Notes: generated by a model from the letters alone, not told the origin. Positions 14,601-20,971 are shown, numbered from the stretch's first letter. The stretch is DNA of 25,423 nucleotides from an uncultured Lachnospiraceae bacterium (GCA_910589105.1 CAJUST010000031.1:1-25423); one strand, 5' to 3'. A program made the numbers and translations.

Positions 14601-14947
14601 ATTAACGTTTTTCCGGCATTATCAGAAACCATTATATCTGCCCAGCCTCCACTGGCGCCATGGCCAACTTTAAATTTAGGCTCAAGTGTGATGTGAGCTG
14701 GATCATATCCTTTTTCTAATAACCTGCAAATACAATCAAGTTCAACAAAATTTTCATTTTTTTCAAAACTACATGTTGAATAACGAATGATATGTAAACC
14801 TTTTTCTTCAGGATAAATAATTGTCTCTGCGTTAAAATCAACTCGGACATAGCAATCATATGTTTTAAAATATCTTTCTAATACATTGCCTTTCTCTATA
14901 AAATTAATATCTATCAAAAAATTTTTTAATGTTTCTTTATTTAACAT
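11654..14947 (-). CDS. Single-chain restriction-modification enzyme (type IIG-like, nuclease + N6-adenine methylase + specificity domain)
   Basis: The 1,097-aa protein combines three modules. Residues about 80-125 form an HSDR_N-like PD-(D/E)xK nuclease core: E89, then D104 in GGWADI, then E119-C-K121. Residues about 400-680 are an HsdM-type N6-adenine methylase, with GQFFTPIPIV (424-433), SAM motif I DYACGAGHFL (457-466) and catalytic NPPY (539-542). A charged linker with coiled-coil character (about 730-800) leads to a C-terminal HsdS-like target-recognition domain (about 905-1097) with one recognition unit. No helicase motor is visible, so it is not type I or type ISP. Cutting and methylation probably reside in one polypeptide. 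The start is ATG 14947 with GGAGGG 4 nt upstream; the TTG at 14959 overlaps that site. No partner gene is adjacent. The frame contains an A8-G-A6 tract (minus strand, 12725-12739) that could slip. Confidence 0.9.
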   Translation of the reverse strand: MLNKETLKNFLIDINFIEKGNVLERYFKTYDCYVRVDFNAETIIYPEEKGLHIIRYSTCSFEKNENFVELDCICRLLEKGYDPAHITLEPKFKVGHGASGGWADIMVSDNAGKTLMIIECKTSGEEYEKEWKKMQYDGGQLFSYAQQKRAVKYLCLYTTDYNESARTVVYSNKIISLIDNKEYLKTIQNPKAYSDAADDVQQLYAAWTETYHQSYDTVGIFEDKIEPYHIGKSKISIDDLKEFGKEDIRTKYNEFATILRQHNIAGHENAFDKLVNLFLTKIVDETINSKDLQFYWKGIAFDDYFSLQDRIQKLYKIGMEKFLGEKVTYIDNQEIKSAFRLFKNDPDATKETILEYFRQLKFFTNNDFAFLDVHNESLFYQNMEVLLKIIKMLQDFRLTSEEENQFLGDLFEGFLDSGVKQSEGQFFTPIPIVKFIVSSLPIEEINKEEGKFPKVIDYACGAGHFLNEYAMQIKKCTGTENFQDYCSNIVGIEKEYRLSKVAKVSAFMYGQDNIQIYYADTLAKNYKIANGTFDILISNPPYSVKGFLETLTEEERTEYTLTNYIDSKSYSTNNSVETYFMEKAEHLLKPGGYMAVIFPSTVLEKVNAVYQRMREILIENFEILSLVSFGSGVFGKTGTKTVVIFARKREECPKLYIHVKNRVDSWFAGNYEKDTIFEDTNYMESYCKFMGYDYLAYKQLLENKFTEEIVNDMWEEYEDLFEKQTEINKLKRNDTFKKKKKEQQKEELLRLKVSFIKHIEKEKLKTYILARNNRKVLVIHSPTNKQGKTDKKFIGYEWSDAKGKEGIHYIGAKIEEDSFISMNQGIHVLTTPLVNPKNYNDPSKINYFIRKNFQNETLELSNEMKEYMSYESLEHMIDFESAVFNKKISVLSKEKYIVRSEYPIVKLGLICHSVTDGSHNPPVGVDQSNYMMLSSRNIIDGKINYDQARYLSKSDFEKEDKRTQVREKDVLLTIVGAIGRTAVAPKDMKHITFQRSVAVLKPNNNKVDSFYLKYYLEAINEVILMEAHGLAQKGIYLNQIKRLKIVLPEKDTVQVDIIKKCKAIEKEYSNTKMNYERYLEEIKNIFVKEKIMSLQKR

Positions 14948-15036
14948 GTAACCCTCCAAATAATTTCTAAATCTATCTTTTGTTGTTTTTCTTTGTTTTT
15001 TAACACTCGATTTCTTTTAATTGTATGATTCTATCT

Positions 15037-15065
15037 TAAATATTCTTTTAGTTAAAATTTGACAA
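15037..15065 (-). promoter_or_regulatory. Candidate promoter of the restriction-modification gene
   Basis: On the minus strand TTGTCA (15060-15065), 17 bp, then TATTTA (15037-15042), about 90 bp before the ATG. The -10 box is weak. Confidence 0.35.
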
Positions 15066-15278
15066 TATATAAGCTTTTTAATGTATTCATTCTAGTTTAT
15101 AATATAATTAGAAACGCTTCGTTTTATGTGATTTCTTTTTTCTTTTACAGTATATCATACTTTTTTCTTATGAAATAGTTCTCATTTTAATCGTTTACTT
15201 AGAATAAAATCCTTATTTCGTTTCTTAAAAGTTCTTTTACAATGGAAACTGCAATATCTTATGTTATATATTGGTTCC

Positions 15279-15532
15279 GTTTGAGAAATCCTCACTTTTT
15301 TAATTTGAGTACTTTTAGTACATTATTTTGGAAAATTAGCAGAAGCTCTATCGCATCTAACCGCTCATATGGCAGTGGCAAAACAGAACGGTTTATATGA
15401 CATTTAAAATTAGGAAAGTATAGGTGGGCATCGGCGCAGTGTAAGCATCTAATGCCTTAATTTTATTACAAAAAAAATAATCGACCTAAAATATTTGATT
15501 GTGTAATAAAAAGAGTGAGGATATAATCAAAC
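15279..15532. repeat. Imperfect ~24-bp inverted repeat pair in the gene-poor stretch 14,948-15,577
   Basis: The left arm (15279-15301) reads GTTTGA-GAA-ATCCTCACTTTTTT. The right arm (15508-15532), read on the other strand, is GTTTGA-TTAT-ATCCTCACTCTTTTT, so the arms match apart from a short central difference and one base. They enclose about 206 bp that includes a 32-codon frame without a start (15309-15407) with the look of a protein C-terminus (ending AVAKQNGLYDI). This could be a small inserted element or its scar. Apart from the candidate promoter at 15037-15065, the rest of 14,948-15,577 is A+T-rich and I see no gene in it. Confidence 0.5.
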
Positions 15533-15577
15533 TATAAGTTATCTGAGAAATATAGAATGTTTCGGGAGGCGTAAGCG

Positions 15578-15906
15578 ATGTTAATGGATAATATAAAAGA
15601 AGAATTAGCGCAGGATTTGACAGATATTTTCAAAATAATATATCTATGATTATTTTATATGGGTCGGCGGCAAGAAATGAAGCGACATATGAAAGCGATA
15701 TTGATATTGCCATCACAGTAAAAAAAGAAATGGACAATCAGAAAAAAAAGCGTTTTATTAATTGGGCGGCAGATATGGACATCCGTTATGAAAAAATCTT
15801 TTCTATTGTTGATATTCAGGAAGATAATATGAAAAGGCGGGAAAGAGTTCTTCCATTTTATCAGAGTATTCGGAAGGAGGGGATTGTTTTATGGAGGGCA
15901 GGTTAA
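15578..15906 (+). pseudogene. Frameshifted MNT-type nucleotidyltransferase (antitoxin half of an MNT-HEPN pair)
   Basis: Translation should start at ATG 15578, with GGGAGG 8 nt upstream, and gives MLMDNIKEELAQDLTDIFK before a TGA at 15647. The rest continues one frame over from about 15630, reading NNISMIILYGSAARNEATY. One missing A in the AAAA run would restore a continuous protein of about 108 aa. The minimal nucleotidyltransferase core is present: GSAAR followed by SDIDIAI with the two catalytic aspartates. In MntA-type antitoxins this enzyme AMPylates and silences the HEPN RNase partner. The HEPN gene overlaps its 3' end by 16 bp, as usual for this pair. An ATG at 15646 overlapping the TGA could allow re-initiation of a truncated protein. 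As sequenced the gene is broken. Confidence 0.75.
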
Positions 15907-16155
15907 AAGAATTAGCAGGATACCGATTAGATAGGGCTAAGGAAATGCTGTTATCTTCGGAGAACAATCTTAAGATAGGAGAGTACAAGACTTCGTTGAA
16001 CAGGTCATATTATGCGGTTTTTCATGCAATGCGTTCAGTTAATGTTTTAAAAAGATTTGATTCATCCAAACATTCCGGGGTATTAGCTTTTTTACGAAGG
16101 AATATTTGAAAACAGAAACATTGGATAAGAGTCTGGCTGCTATAATAAAAGATAG
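15891..16155 (+). pseudogene. Frameshifted and truncated HEPN-domain protein (toxin half of an MNT-HEPN pair)
   Basis: The start ATG 15891 has AAGGAGGGG about 10 nt upstream. The frame gives 72 residues with the HEPN RNase motif R-x6-H in NRSYYAVFHAMRS. It then runs into TGA, because the T run at 16088-16093 is one base short. In the shifted frame the protein continues as FTKEYLKTETLDKSLAAIIK, which fits the HEPN family, up to about 16155. There it is replaced abruptly by recombinase sequence. About the last 30-40 residues of a normal HEPN protein are missing. It would be an RNA-cutting toxin if intact; here it is certainly inactive or a fragment. Confidence 0.75.
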
Positions 16156-16507
16156 TTTGCTAAAATGCTTCAAAGCTATGAAAAGGAACAAAAATCACTG
16201 ACGCAGGAAGTGGAAGAAAACCGCCAGACCTTGCAGAACGCTGAACAGCGGGTAATGGATTTAAAGCTTGTCTTACTCGCTTTGCGAGAAATGACCGACA
16301 TTAAGGAGCTTACCCCCTACGCTTGTCAATTCGCTGATTGAGCGTATCGAAGCCCACAACAGTGACAAATCCAGCGGTCACAGCCATATGAAGGCGGACA
16401 TTTATTTTACAGCGGTGGGCATGATAGATATTCCCGCGGAAAAAGAAATTCTTGCCACGATGGAAGAAATGCGGAACAACCCGCAGGACTTCAAGTTCGT
16501 AGCATAA
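16156..16507 (+). pseudogene. C-terminal remnant of a large serine recombinase (conjugative-element integrase)
   Basis: From 16156 the frame reads FAKMLQSYEKEQKSLTQEVE and continues to LLALREMTDIKELTP, a coiled-coil plus helix pattern typical of the C-terminus of TndX-like large serine recombinases (DUF4368 region). One extra C in the C5 run near 16310 shifts the frame. After it the sequence continues as LVNSLIERIEAHNSDKSSG and ends with NPQDFKFVA before TAA 16505-16507. The catalytic N-terminal domain and the zinc-ribbon and DNA-binding parts are absent. The fragment abuts the broken HEPN gene without a spacer, so a deletion or an insertion event joined them. It marks the edge of a decayed mobile element. 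Confidence 0.75.
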
Positions 16508-16511
16508 CAAA

Positions 16512-16552
16512 AGGATACGGTGTAATCCCTTTTATAGAGTTCACTGTATCCT
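16512..16552. repeat. 11-bp hairpin after the recombinase remnant
   Basis: AGGATACGGTG (16512-16522) pairs with CACTGTATCCT (16542-16552), eleven pairs with one G-U, starting 4 bp after the recombinase stop. There is no T run on the plus strand. On the minus strand TTTTGTT follows, so it could be a weak terminator in that direction. Between here and the radical SAM terminator at 16,751 I see no gene. Confidence 0.45.
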
Positions 16553-16750
16553 ACATAAAAACATCCTTATCTGGCGACAGCAAAGGCTGCTATACCTTTA
16601 CAGTTTAGGGAGATTTTAGTTCCAATATATAGAAATATGACTTAAATTTTTGGGGTACAAAGATCCCATGATTTGATAAAATTTTTTTAACAGATTATCC
16701 TCTGGCTTTCTATGTAATATGTATAAATAACACCCATTGCTTATAGGCAT

Positions 16751-16786
16751 AAAAATCCCCCCAAACTTAAAAACAGGTTTGGAGGG
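16751..16786 (-). terminator. Intrinsic terminator of the radical SAM operon
   Basis: On the minus strand CCCTCCAAACCT (16775-16786) pairs with AAGTTTGGGGGG (16757-16768) around a short loop. A TTTTT run (16751-16755) follows. Confidence 0.8.
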
Positions 16787-16872
16787 TAAAGCTATTTTCA
16801 TATGGGCGTGAAGATACAGCCCACCAAAACACCGTTTTTTTAATTTGGCAGACTAAAGATGAAATTGAACCT

Positions 16873-17754
16873 TTATCCTAAAGATTTTAAATTATTTCTA
16901 TACTTCCTCATCTCCATTTCATCCGTATTATCTAATACATATTGCAATTCACTTGTGACCTTTTCACGGTCATATGGAAGATACGCCGTTACGGGCGTGA
17001 AATTTGAAACCGTGTTTGCAAATAAATGTGTGCGTATATTTAAGTTGTTGATTAGCATTTGCAGTTCACGGATACGCTCTTTTTCTTCAGCAGGAACAAA
17101 CAAACCTTGCTGCGCCATCTGGTACAGCTCTGTGTCTGGGAAAAGTGTAAGAGAGTCCACGGAAACAAAATACGGATTGAGCTGGCTGAACAGTTCAGCA
17201 CTATTCCTTGCATTACGGTATCCGCCGTCTTTTCCCGCAAGACCTGTCATGTAAACAAAGTAATATTCAATACCCGCTTCATCTAATTTTCTGCATTGTT
17301 CCAGAATATCAGCAGCCGTATATCCTTTATTTGCAAGGGCAAGCGTTTCGTCATCACCACTTTCCACGCCGATACTCAGTCCATTAATGCCCATTGCCTT
17401 TAATTTTCTAAGCTGCCATACCTCTTTATTTTTAATATCACGGATGCTCGCAAACATAGCCATTGTCTGGCATTTAATCAGATAATCCCTTACGGTCAAA
17501 GCCCTAAGTTTCAGATTCTCGTAACTCATGGCAAAAGGATTTGCCCCTGTCCAGAATATTCTCCTTGCATATGGCTGGTAGCCTTTTATCTCTGCTAAAT
17601 CTTCCTCAAATTCTTCCATAGGCGACATTCGGAAACACTCATTTTTATACAGACTACAAAACTTGCATTTATTATAGGTGCAGCCAGAGGTAGCCTGTAT
17701 GATGACCGAATGAGCTTCATACGGTGGTCGCCAAGTTCTGCCTGTAAAGCGCAT
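16873..17754 (-). CDS. Radical SAM protein (Elp3/B12-type core), second copy in the operon
   Basis: This 293-aa protein has a cluster-binding motif CTYNKCKFC (Cys25, Cys30, Cys33), spacing CX4CX2C rather than the usual CX3CX2C. The radical SAM barrel elements follow: WTGANPF, then GINGLSIGVESGDDE, which corresponds to the GxIxGxxE SAM-contact region. It has no SPASM or B12 domain and no cofactor motif that names a reaction. It would be a cytosolic 4Fe-4S enzyme making a 5'-deoxyadenosyl radical. It is a clear paralogue of the protein at 18,190, sharing WRPPYEA, FRMSP, TGANPF and ESGDDE or ETGDDE. The start is ATG 17754, with AAAGGAG 9 nt upstream; the TTG at 17763 is too close to that site. 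It starts 15 bp after the full-length lipoprotein frame ends. Substrate unknown. Confidence 0.85.
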   Translation of the reverse strand: MRFTGRTWRPPYEAHSVIIQATSGCTYNKCKFCSLYKNECFRMSPMEEFEEDLAEIKGYQPYARRIFWTGANPFAMSYENLKLRALTVRDYLIKCQTMAMFASIRDIKNKEVWQLRKLKAMGINGLSIGVESGDDETLALANKGYTAADILEQCRKLDEAGIEYYFVYMTGLAGKDGGYRNARNSAELFSQLNPYFVSVDSLTLFPDTELYQMAQQGLFVPAEEKERIRELQMLINNLNIRTHLFANTVSNFTPVTAYLPYDREKVTSELQYVLDNTDEMEMRKYRNNLKSLG

Positions 17755-17769
17755 GAAAATCAACTCCTT

Positions 17770-18174
17770 TTATTTCATATTGCGTATTAGGCCTTTGAGT
17801 TCATCCATGTCGATTTCATATATTCCTTGATATGTTTTTTCGATTTAAGTTCCACTATCTTTTACATCATAGTAAATACATTCAATAACTTCTTCGCCAT
17901 TCAAAATGATAAATTCCCCATAGTAATTTGAAGCAGGATCTTCTTGTATGGCAGGCTTATCTGTTGCCTGTGCAGATGAAATAACAGACACGAATTGCCC
18001 AATCCATTCTTTATCAGAACATGAGCATGAAAAGCCATCTATGGTTATGACTTTAACGGCAGTTATTTCTTTGGTATCTGGCAGTCCAAGATGGGGAACG
18101 GTTGTTTTGCTCCCACACCCTGTAACAAGCATAACAAGCATAACAAAACAAATCAGCAATCCCTTTTTTCTCAT
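17770..18174 (-). pseudogene. Small lipoprotein interrupted by an in-frame stop
   Basis: ATG 18174 has AGAGGA about 7 nt upstream and begins a lipoprotein signal peptide with lipobox LVTGC (lipidated Cys20), so the protein would be anchored on the outer membrane face. The mature part contains the Cys pair FSCSCSD. Translation stops at TAA 17845-17847 after 109 residues. The same frame then stays open for 24 more codons (reading IEKTYQGIYEIDMDELKGLI and ending RNMK) to TAA 17770-17772, just before the ribosome site of the next gene. That arrangement strongly suggests an original protein of 134 aa with a nonsense change at codon 110. The truncated product may still be made and exported. I do not recognise a family beyond a generic lipoprotein; its place between two radical SAM paralogues suggests a linked function. 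Confidence 0.7.
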
Positions 18175-18189
18175 GATGTTCCTCTTTGC

Positions 18190-19089
18190 TTACAAATGAT
18201 AGACGCTTTTTCTATACCGCTGTAATTCTTCTTCACTGACGTTTCCAATGATTTCATCGAGAAATACCAACAGCTTTTCCTTGTCTTTCGGCAGTTGCCC
18301 GTGAAACTGGAACGCATTGGAAGCCCCCATTGCCGCAAAGATGGTAGGTATCTGCAAATTTTCAATGAGTGTCCGTACCTCTTTGTATTTTTCAACTTCT
18401 CCTTCTTCCTGCCAGTTCCCACGCTGTATTTCTGCAAAAAGTTCAGAATCGGGATAAATCGTAAGCATATTTGCCCCTATGAGCGTAGGGTGTATCTGGT
18501 TGCATATATCAGCCGTCAATTTTGCTCCAATCTCTCCACGACCTGCCCCAGAAATACTTACCAAATAAAAGAAACTGTAATGAATGCCTGCTGCATCTAA
18601 TCTTTGGCATTGTTCTATGATGTCGGCAGAAGTATATCCCTTGTTCATAAACCGCAGGGCTTCATCATCGCCTGTTTCTATTCCTATTGTCAGACCGTCA
18701 TATCCCATATCCCGCAGTTTGGCAAGCTCCTCATCGGTTTTAGGAATAACATCTGTAATTCTCGCAAACGAGCCGATAGATTTAACTGACGGAAGATATT
18801 TGCGGATTAGCTCTGCAATCGCAGTTAATTTGTCATAAGACAAAACAAAGGGGTTAGCTCCCGTCAAAAATACTCGGTCAATACGCCCGCTGTTCCAACC
18901 TTTTGTTGCTCTTTTAACCTCCCGTAAATCACTCTCAATATCCTCCAGAGGGGACATTCTGAATTTGAACGGCAAATCATTATACAAGGTACAAAACTTG
19001 CATTTATGATGCGTACAGCCTGCCGTTACCTCTAACAAAAGTGATGCCGCTTCATACGGCGGTCGCCAAATTGTTCCTGTGTAGTGCAT
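18190..19089 (-). CDS. Radical SAM protein (Elp3/B12-type core), first gene of the operon
   Basis: The 299-aa protein carries CTHHKCKFC (Cys25, Cys30, Cys33; CX4CX2C), then FLTGANPFV and GYDGLTIGIETGDDEAL of the radical SAM barrel. No accessory Fe-S or B12 domain is visible. The start ATG 19089 has AAAGGAG 8 nt upstream; a longer in-frame reading to 19182 lies in a duplicated leader without a ribosome site. It heads a minus-strand operon (this gene, the lipoprotein, then the paralogous radical SAM gene) with 15-bp gaps, ending at the terminator at 16,751. It is divergent from an HxlR-type regulator with a palindrome in the shared promoter, so expression is probably controlled by that regulator. 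The reaction and substrate cannot be read from the sequence. Confidence 0.87.
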   Translation of the reverse strand: MHYTGTIWRPPYEAASLLLEVTAGCTHHKCKFCTLYNDLPFKFRMSPLEDIESDLREVKRATKGWNSGRIDRVFLTGANPFVLSYDKLTAIAELIRKYLPSVKSIGSFARITDVIPKTDEELAKLRDMGYDGLTIGIETGDDEALRFMNKGYTSADIIEQCQRLDAAGIHYSFFYLVSISGAGRGEIGAKLTADICNQIHPTLIGANMLTIYPDSELFAEIQRGNWQEEGEVEKYKEVRTLIENLQIPTIFAAMGASNAFQFHGQLPKDKEKLLVFLDEIIGNVSEEELQRYRKSVYHL

Positions 19090-19134
19090 AAACACATCTC
19101 CTTTCCTTATTGTTGGCATGTTTTTCGCCATAAT

Positions 19135-19205
19135 GGTATACCCGTAGGGTGTTTCCTTATTCCTGCACTTCTTTTTGTGCATATAGGGATACCCGCAGGG
19201 TGTTT
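19135..19205. repeat. ~51-bp near-duplication in the leader of the radical SAM operon
   Basis: TATACCCGTAGGGTGTTT and GATACCCGCAGGGTGTTT occur 51 bp apart. On the minus strand each is followed within a few bases by ATG and purine-rich codons. The unit contains a small ACCC/GGGT palindrome. It lies between the promoter at 19,222 and the gene start at 19,089. Confidence 0.6.
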
Positions 19206-19221
19206 TCTGTAGTCTATACTA

Positions 19222-19260
19222 ATTATACTTTCGTACAGTGATTTTACAAGTACTGTACTT
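19222..19260 (-). promoter_or_regulatory. Promoter of the radical SAM operon with overlapping candidate HxlR operator
   Basis: On the minus strand TTGTAA (19244-19249), 16 bp, then TATAAT (19222-19227). A 13-bp palindrome AAGTACTGTACTT (19248-19260) overlaps the -35 box. A wider inverted pair GTACAGT (19233-19239) / ACTGTAC (19252-19258) spans the spacer. HxlR/DUF24 proteins often bind palindromes with GTA/TAC half-sites, so repression by the divergent regulator is plausible; the link is inference. Confidence 0.6.
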
Positions 19261-19289
19261 TTTTGTAGTACCTATATCAAAGCGGTACA

Positions 19290-19318
19290 TTGATTTTTAA
19301 GAAAAGGCGTGTTATACT
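19290..19318 (+). promoter_or_regulatory. Promoter of the HxlR regulator gene
   Basis: TTGATT (19290-19295), 17 bp, then TATACT (19313-19318), 22 bp before the ATG at 19341. The palindromes at 19,233-19,260 lie just upstream. Confidence 0.65.
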
Positions 19319-19340
19319 ATTTTAGAAAGGAGTGGCAGGA

Positions 19341-19670
19341 ATGAAAAAAAGTACATTGGCTGTTGAACGCTGCAAAACAGTTTCTACCATACAGAAAATC
19401 TTGGGCGGTAAATGGAAAATTGAAATCATCTATTACATCGCCTTTCGGGATATACACCGCTTTGGAGAGCTTCGCAGGCATATCGGTGACATTACGGAAT
19501 CAAGCCTGACAAAGCAGCTTCGGGAACTGGAAGCCGACGGCTTTATTACCCGTTATGACTATAAAGAAGTACCTCCCCGTGTGGAGTATAACCTTACTGA
19601 CTTAGGCAAAAGTTTCATTCCCGTTTTTGAACACATGAAACAATGGGGAGATGAAAACCTCAGCGAGTAA
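19341..19670 (+). CDS. HxlR (DUF24) family winged-helix regulator
   Basis: The 109-aa protein has the HxlR pattern throughout: ILGGKWKIEIIYYI, then RFGELRRHIGDIT, then the recognition helix SSLTKQLRELEADGFI. The wing and dimer helix follow as VPPRVEYNLTDLG and PVFEHMKQWG. The single cysteine near the N-terminus (ERCKT, Cys11) sits where YodB-type members carry their redox or electrophile sensor, so it may respond to reactive species. The start is ATG 19341 with AAAGGAG 8 nt upstream; the GTG at 19332 is too close to that site. It is divergent from the radical SAM operon and most likely regulates it. Family assignment is firm; the target and signal are inferred. Confidence 0.9.
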   Translation: MKKSTLAVERCKTVSTIQKILGGKWKIEIIYYIAFRDIHRFGELRRHIGDITESSLTKQLRELEADGFITRYDYKEVPPRVEYNLTDLGKSFIPVFEHMKQWGDENLSE

Positions 19671-19719
19671 ATAAAGCGCAATATCTGACAGACACATAAA
19701 TAGTTAGGAAGTAATGCTT

Positions 19720-20529
19720 ATGGCAACAAACAGCATACGCTACATATATAACTCAAATATGGGCATGGAATTGATTTTCTGCGAAAATTCAACAATATCC
19801 TATCCCACACATAACCATGTTTCTATGCTTACAATCGGCATTGTATTAGATGGCTCTATTGCGCTTACTGAGAATAATAGTGCAAAAGTTTATGAAAAAA
19901 ATCAGACCTTTATCATTTGTCCATATATGCCGCATAGTATCTCAGCGCATAACAGCTATACTTTGTTAAGTTTATGTATTAATAAAAATATTGCCGCACA
20001 CTATTCCACCGATAAAATAAGGCATAACATAATGGCTCTGTTAATGAGCGCTTTCAATACAGAAAGAATCAATCTGTACCAAATATTACAACTATAGAAC
20101 TGCTTAAACTCGTTTGCCGTCTATACAGACTGGCACTCTGAAAGCCAAAATCCATTTATCAATAACCTAAAAAGGCAGTTGGAATTATATCCCGAAACCA
20201 AATTTAGTATTGAAGAAATGGCACAAAACGCATTTATCAGTAAATACCATTTTATCCGAAGTTTTAAGGCAGAAGTGGGGCTTACACCGCATCAGTTTCA
20301 ACTTCAAAACCGCATCCGTAAGGCGCAACGATTGATGCACAACGCCGAAACAATAACAGAAGTGGCTTTGTCCACAGGTTTTTGCGACCAAAGCCACTTC
20401 ATAAAGCAATTTGAAAAGCAGGTAGGCTTACCTCCGCTGACTTACAAATTATCTTCCCAAACAATCCTAAAGGATACCTCTATGCCATTCGGCAATATTG
20501 AGGAAATTAAAACTGGGGAGATGAGTTAG
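19720..20529 (+). pseudogene. AraC-family regulator, interrupted
   Basis: The N-terminal cupin-like sensing domain begins at ATG 19720 (AGGAAG 8 nt upstream) and includes YPTHNHVSMLTIGIVLDGSI. The frame meets TAG at 20095-20097. The C-terminal double helix-turn-helix domain is intact in the same frame from about 20,120, with FSIEEMAQNAFISKYHFIRS and ITEVALSTGFCDQSHFIKQF. Between about 20,067 and 20,125 a different frame reads NQSVPNITTIELLKLVCRLY, which looks like the true linker. So two compensating one-base changes, not merely one stop, probably broke the gene. The intact protein would be about 270 aa and would control a neighbouring gene. As sequenced only separate halves could be made. 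Confidence 0.75.
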
Positions 20530-20926
20530 CGCAACGAAATCGGCAGCTACCTTGGCTTTCAGATGGAAGTTTTCTATGATACCGTCAATGCCCACTACTG
20601 CTTAAACCTCTGTGGAATGAGGAAAAACAAGGTAGATTTAGGCGTGGACGCCCTCGGTAATCTGACCAGAATCGAGAATGAGATTGCCAAGCTCCCTGCC
20701 CGACTGGAAGCCGCTAAGACCAGAAAGGCGGAAACCATTTCACAGCTTGAAACCGCAAAGGTAAAGGTAGAGAAACCCTTTGCCTTTGAAAATGAACTGA
20801 AAGAAAAGACGGAACGCCCTCAATATCGAACTGAATCTGAATGAAAAAGACAACGCTGTTATTGACGATGAGCCAGAGCAGAATAATGAGCAGTCAGAGA
20901 AAAAAAGTGCGGACTGGGAGAGGTAA
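20530..20926 (+). pseudogene. C-terminal fragment of a conjugative-transposon DNA methylase/SNF2-type helicase
   Basis: Directly after the AraC stop an open frame without a start codon reads NEIGSYLGFQMEVFYDTVNA, then DLGVDALGNLTRIENEIAKL. From memory this is the tail of the very large methylase/helicase proteins of Clostridia conjugative elements. One extra C in the run at 20817-20819 shifts it to an early TGA. The next frame continues LNIELNLNEKDNAVIDDEPE and ends in SADWER before TAA 20924-20926. Only about 130 codons of a protein that is normally thousands of residues long remain. It is good evidence for a deleted conjugative element at this point. Confidence 0.65.
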
Positions 20927-20942
20927 AATCCAGTTTGCGTAT

Positions 20943-20971
20943 TTGTATTGCTTTATTTTTTGCAGTATAAT
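20943..20971 (+). promoter_or_regulatory. Candidate promoter for the gene at 21,007
   Basis: TTGTAT (20943-20948), 17 bp, then TATAAT (20966-20971). It follows the methylase/helicase fragment and precedes a strong ribosome site. Confidence 0.55.

Noticed and set aside
16616..16801. 61-codon minus-strand frame
   Set aside because: It spans the radical SAM terminator and has no convincing ribosome site.
17845..17847. Recoding (selenocysteine or programmed readthrough) at the lipoprotein stop
   Set aside because: The codon is TAA, not TGA, and no stimulatory structure is evident downstream; a nonsense mutation is simpler.
18171..18437. 88-codon minus-strand frame overlapping the first radical SAM gene
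   Set aside because: It is a shadow in another frame of a gene with clear motifs.
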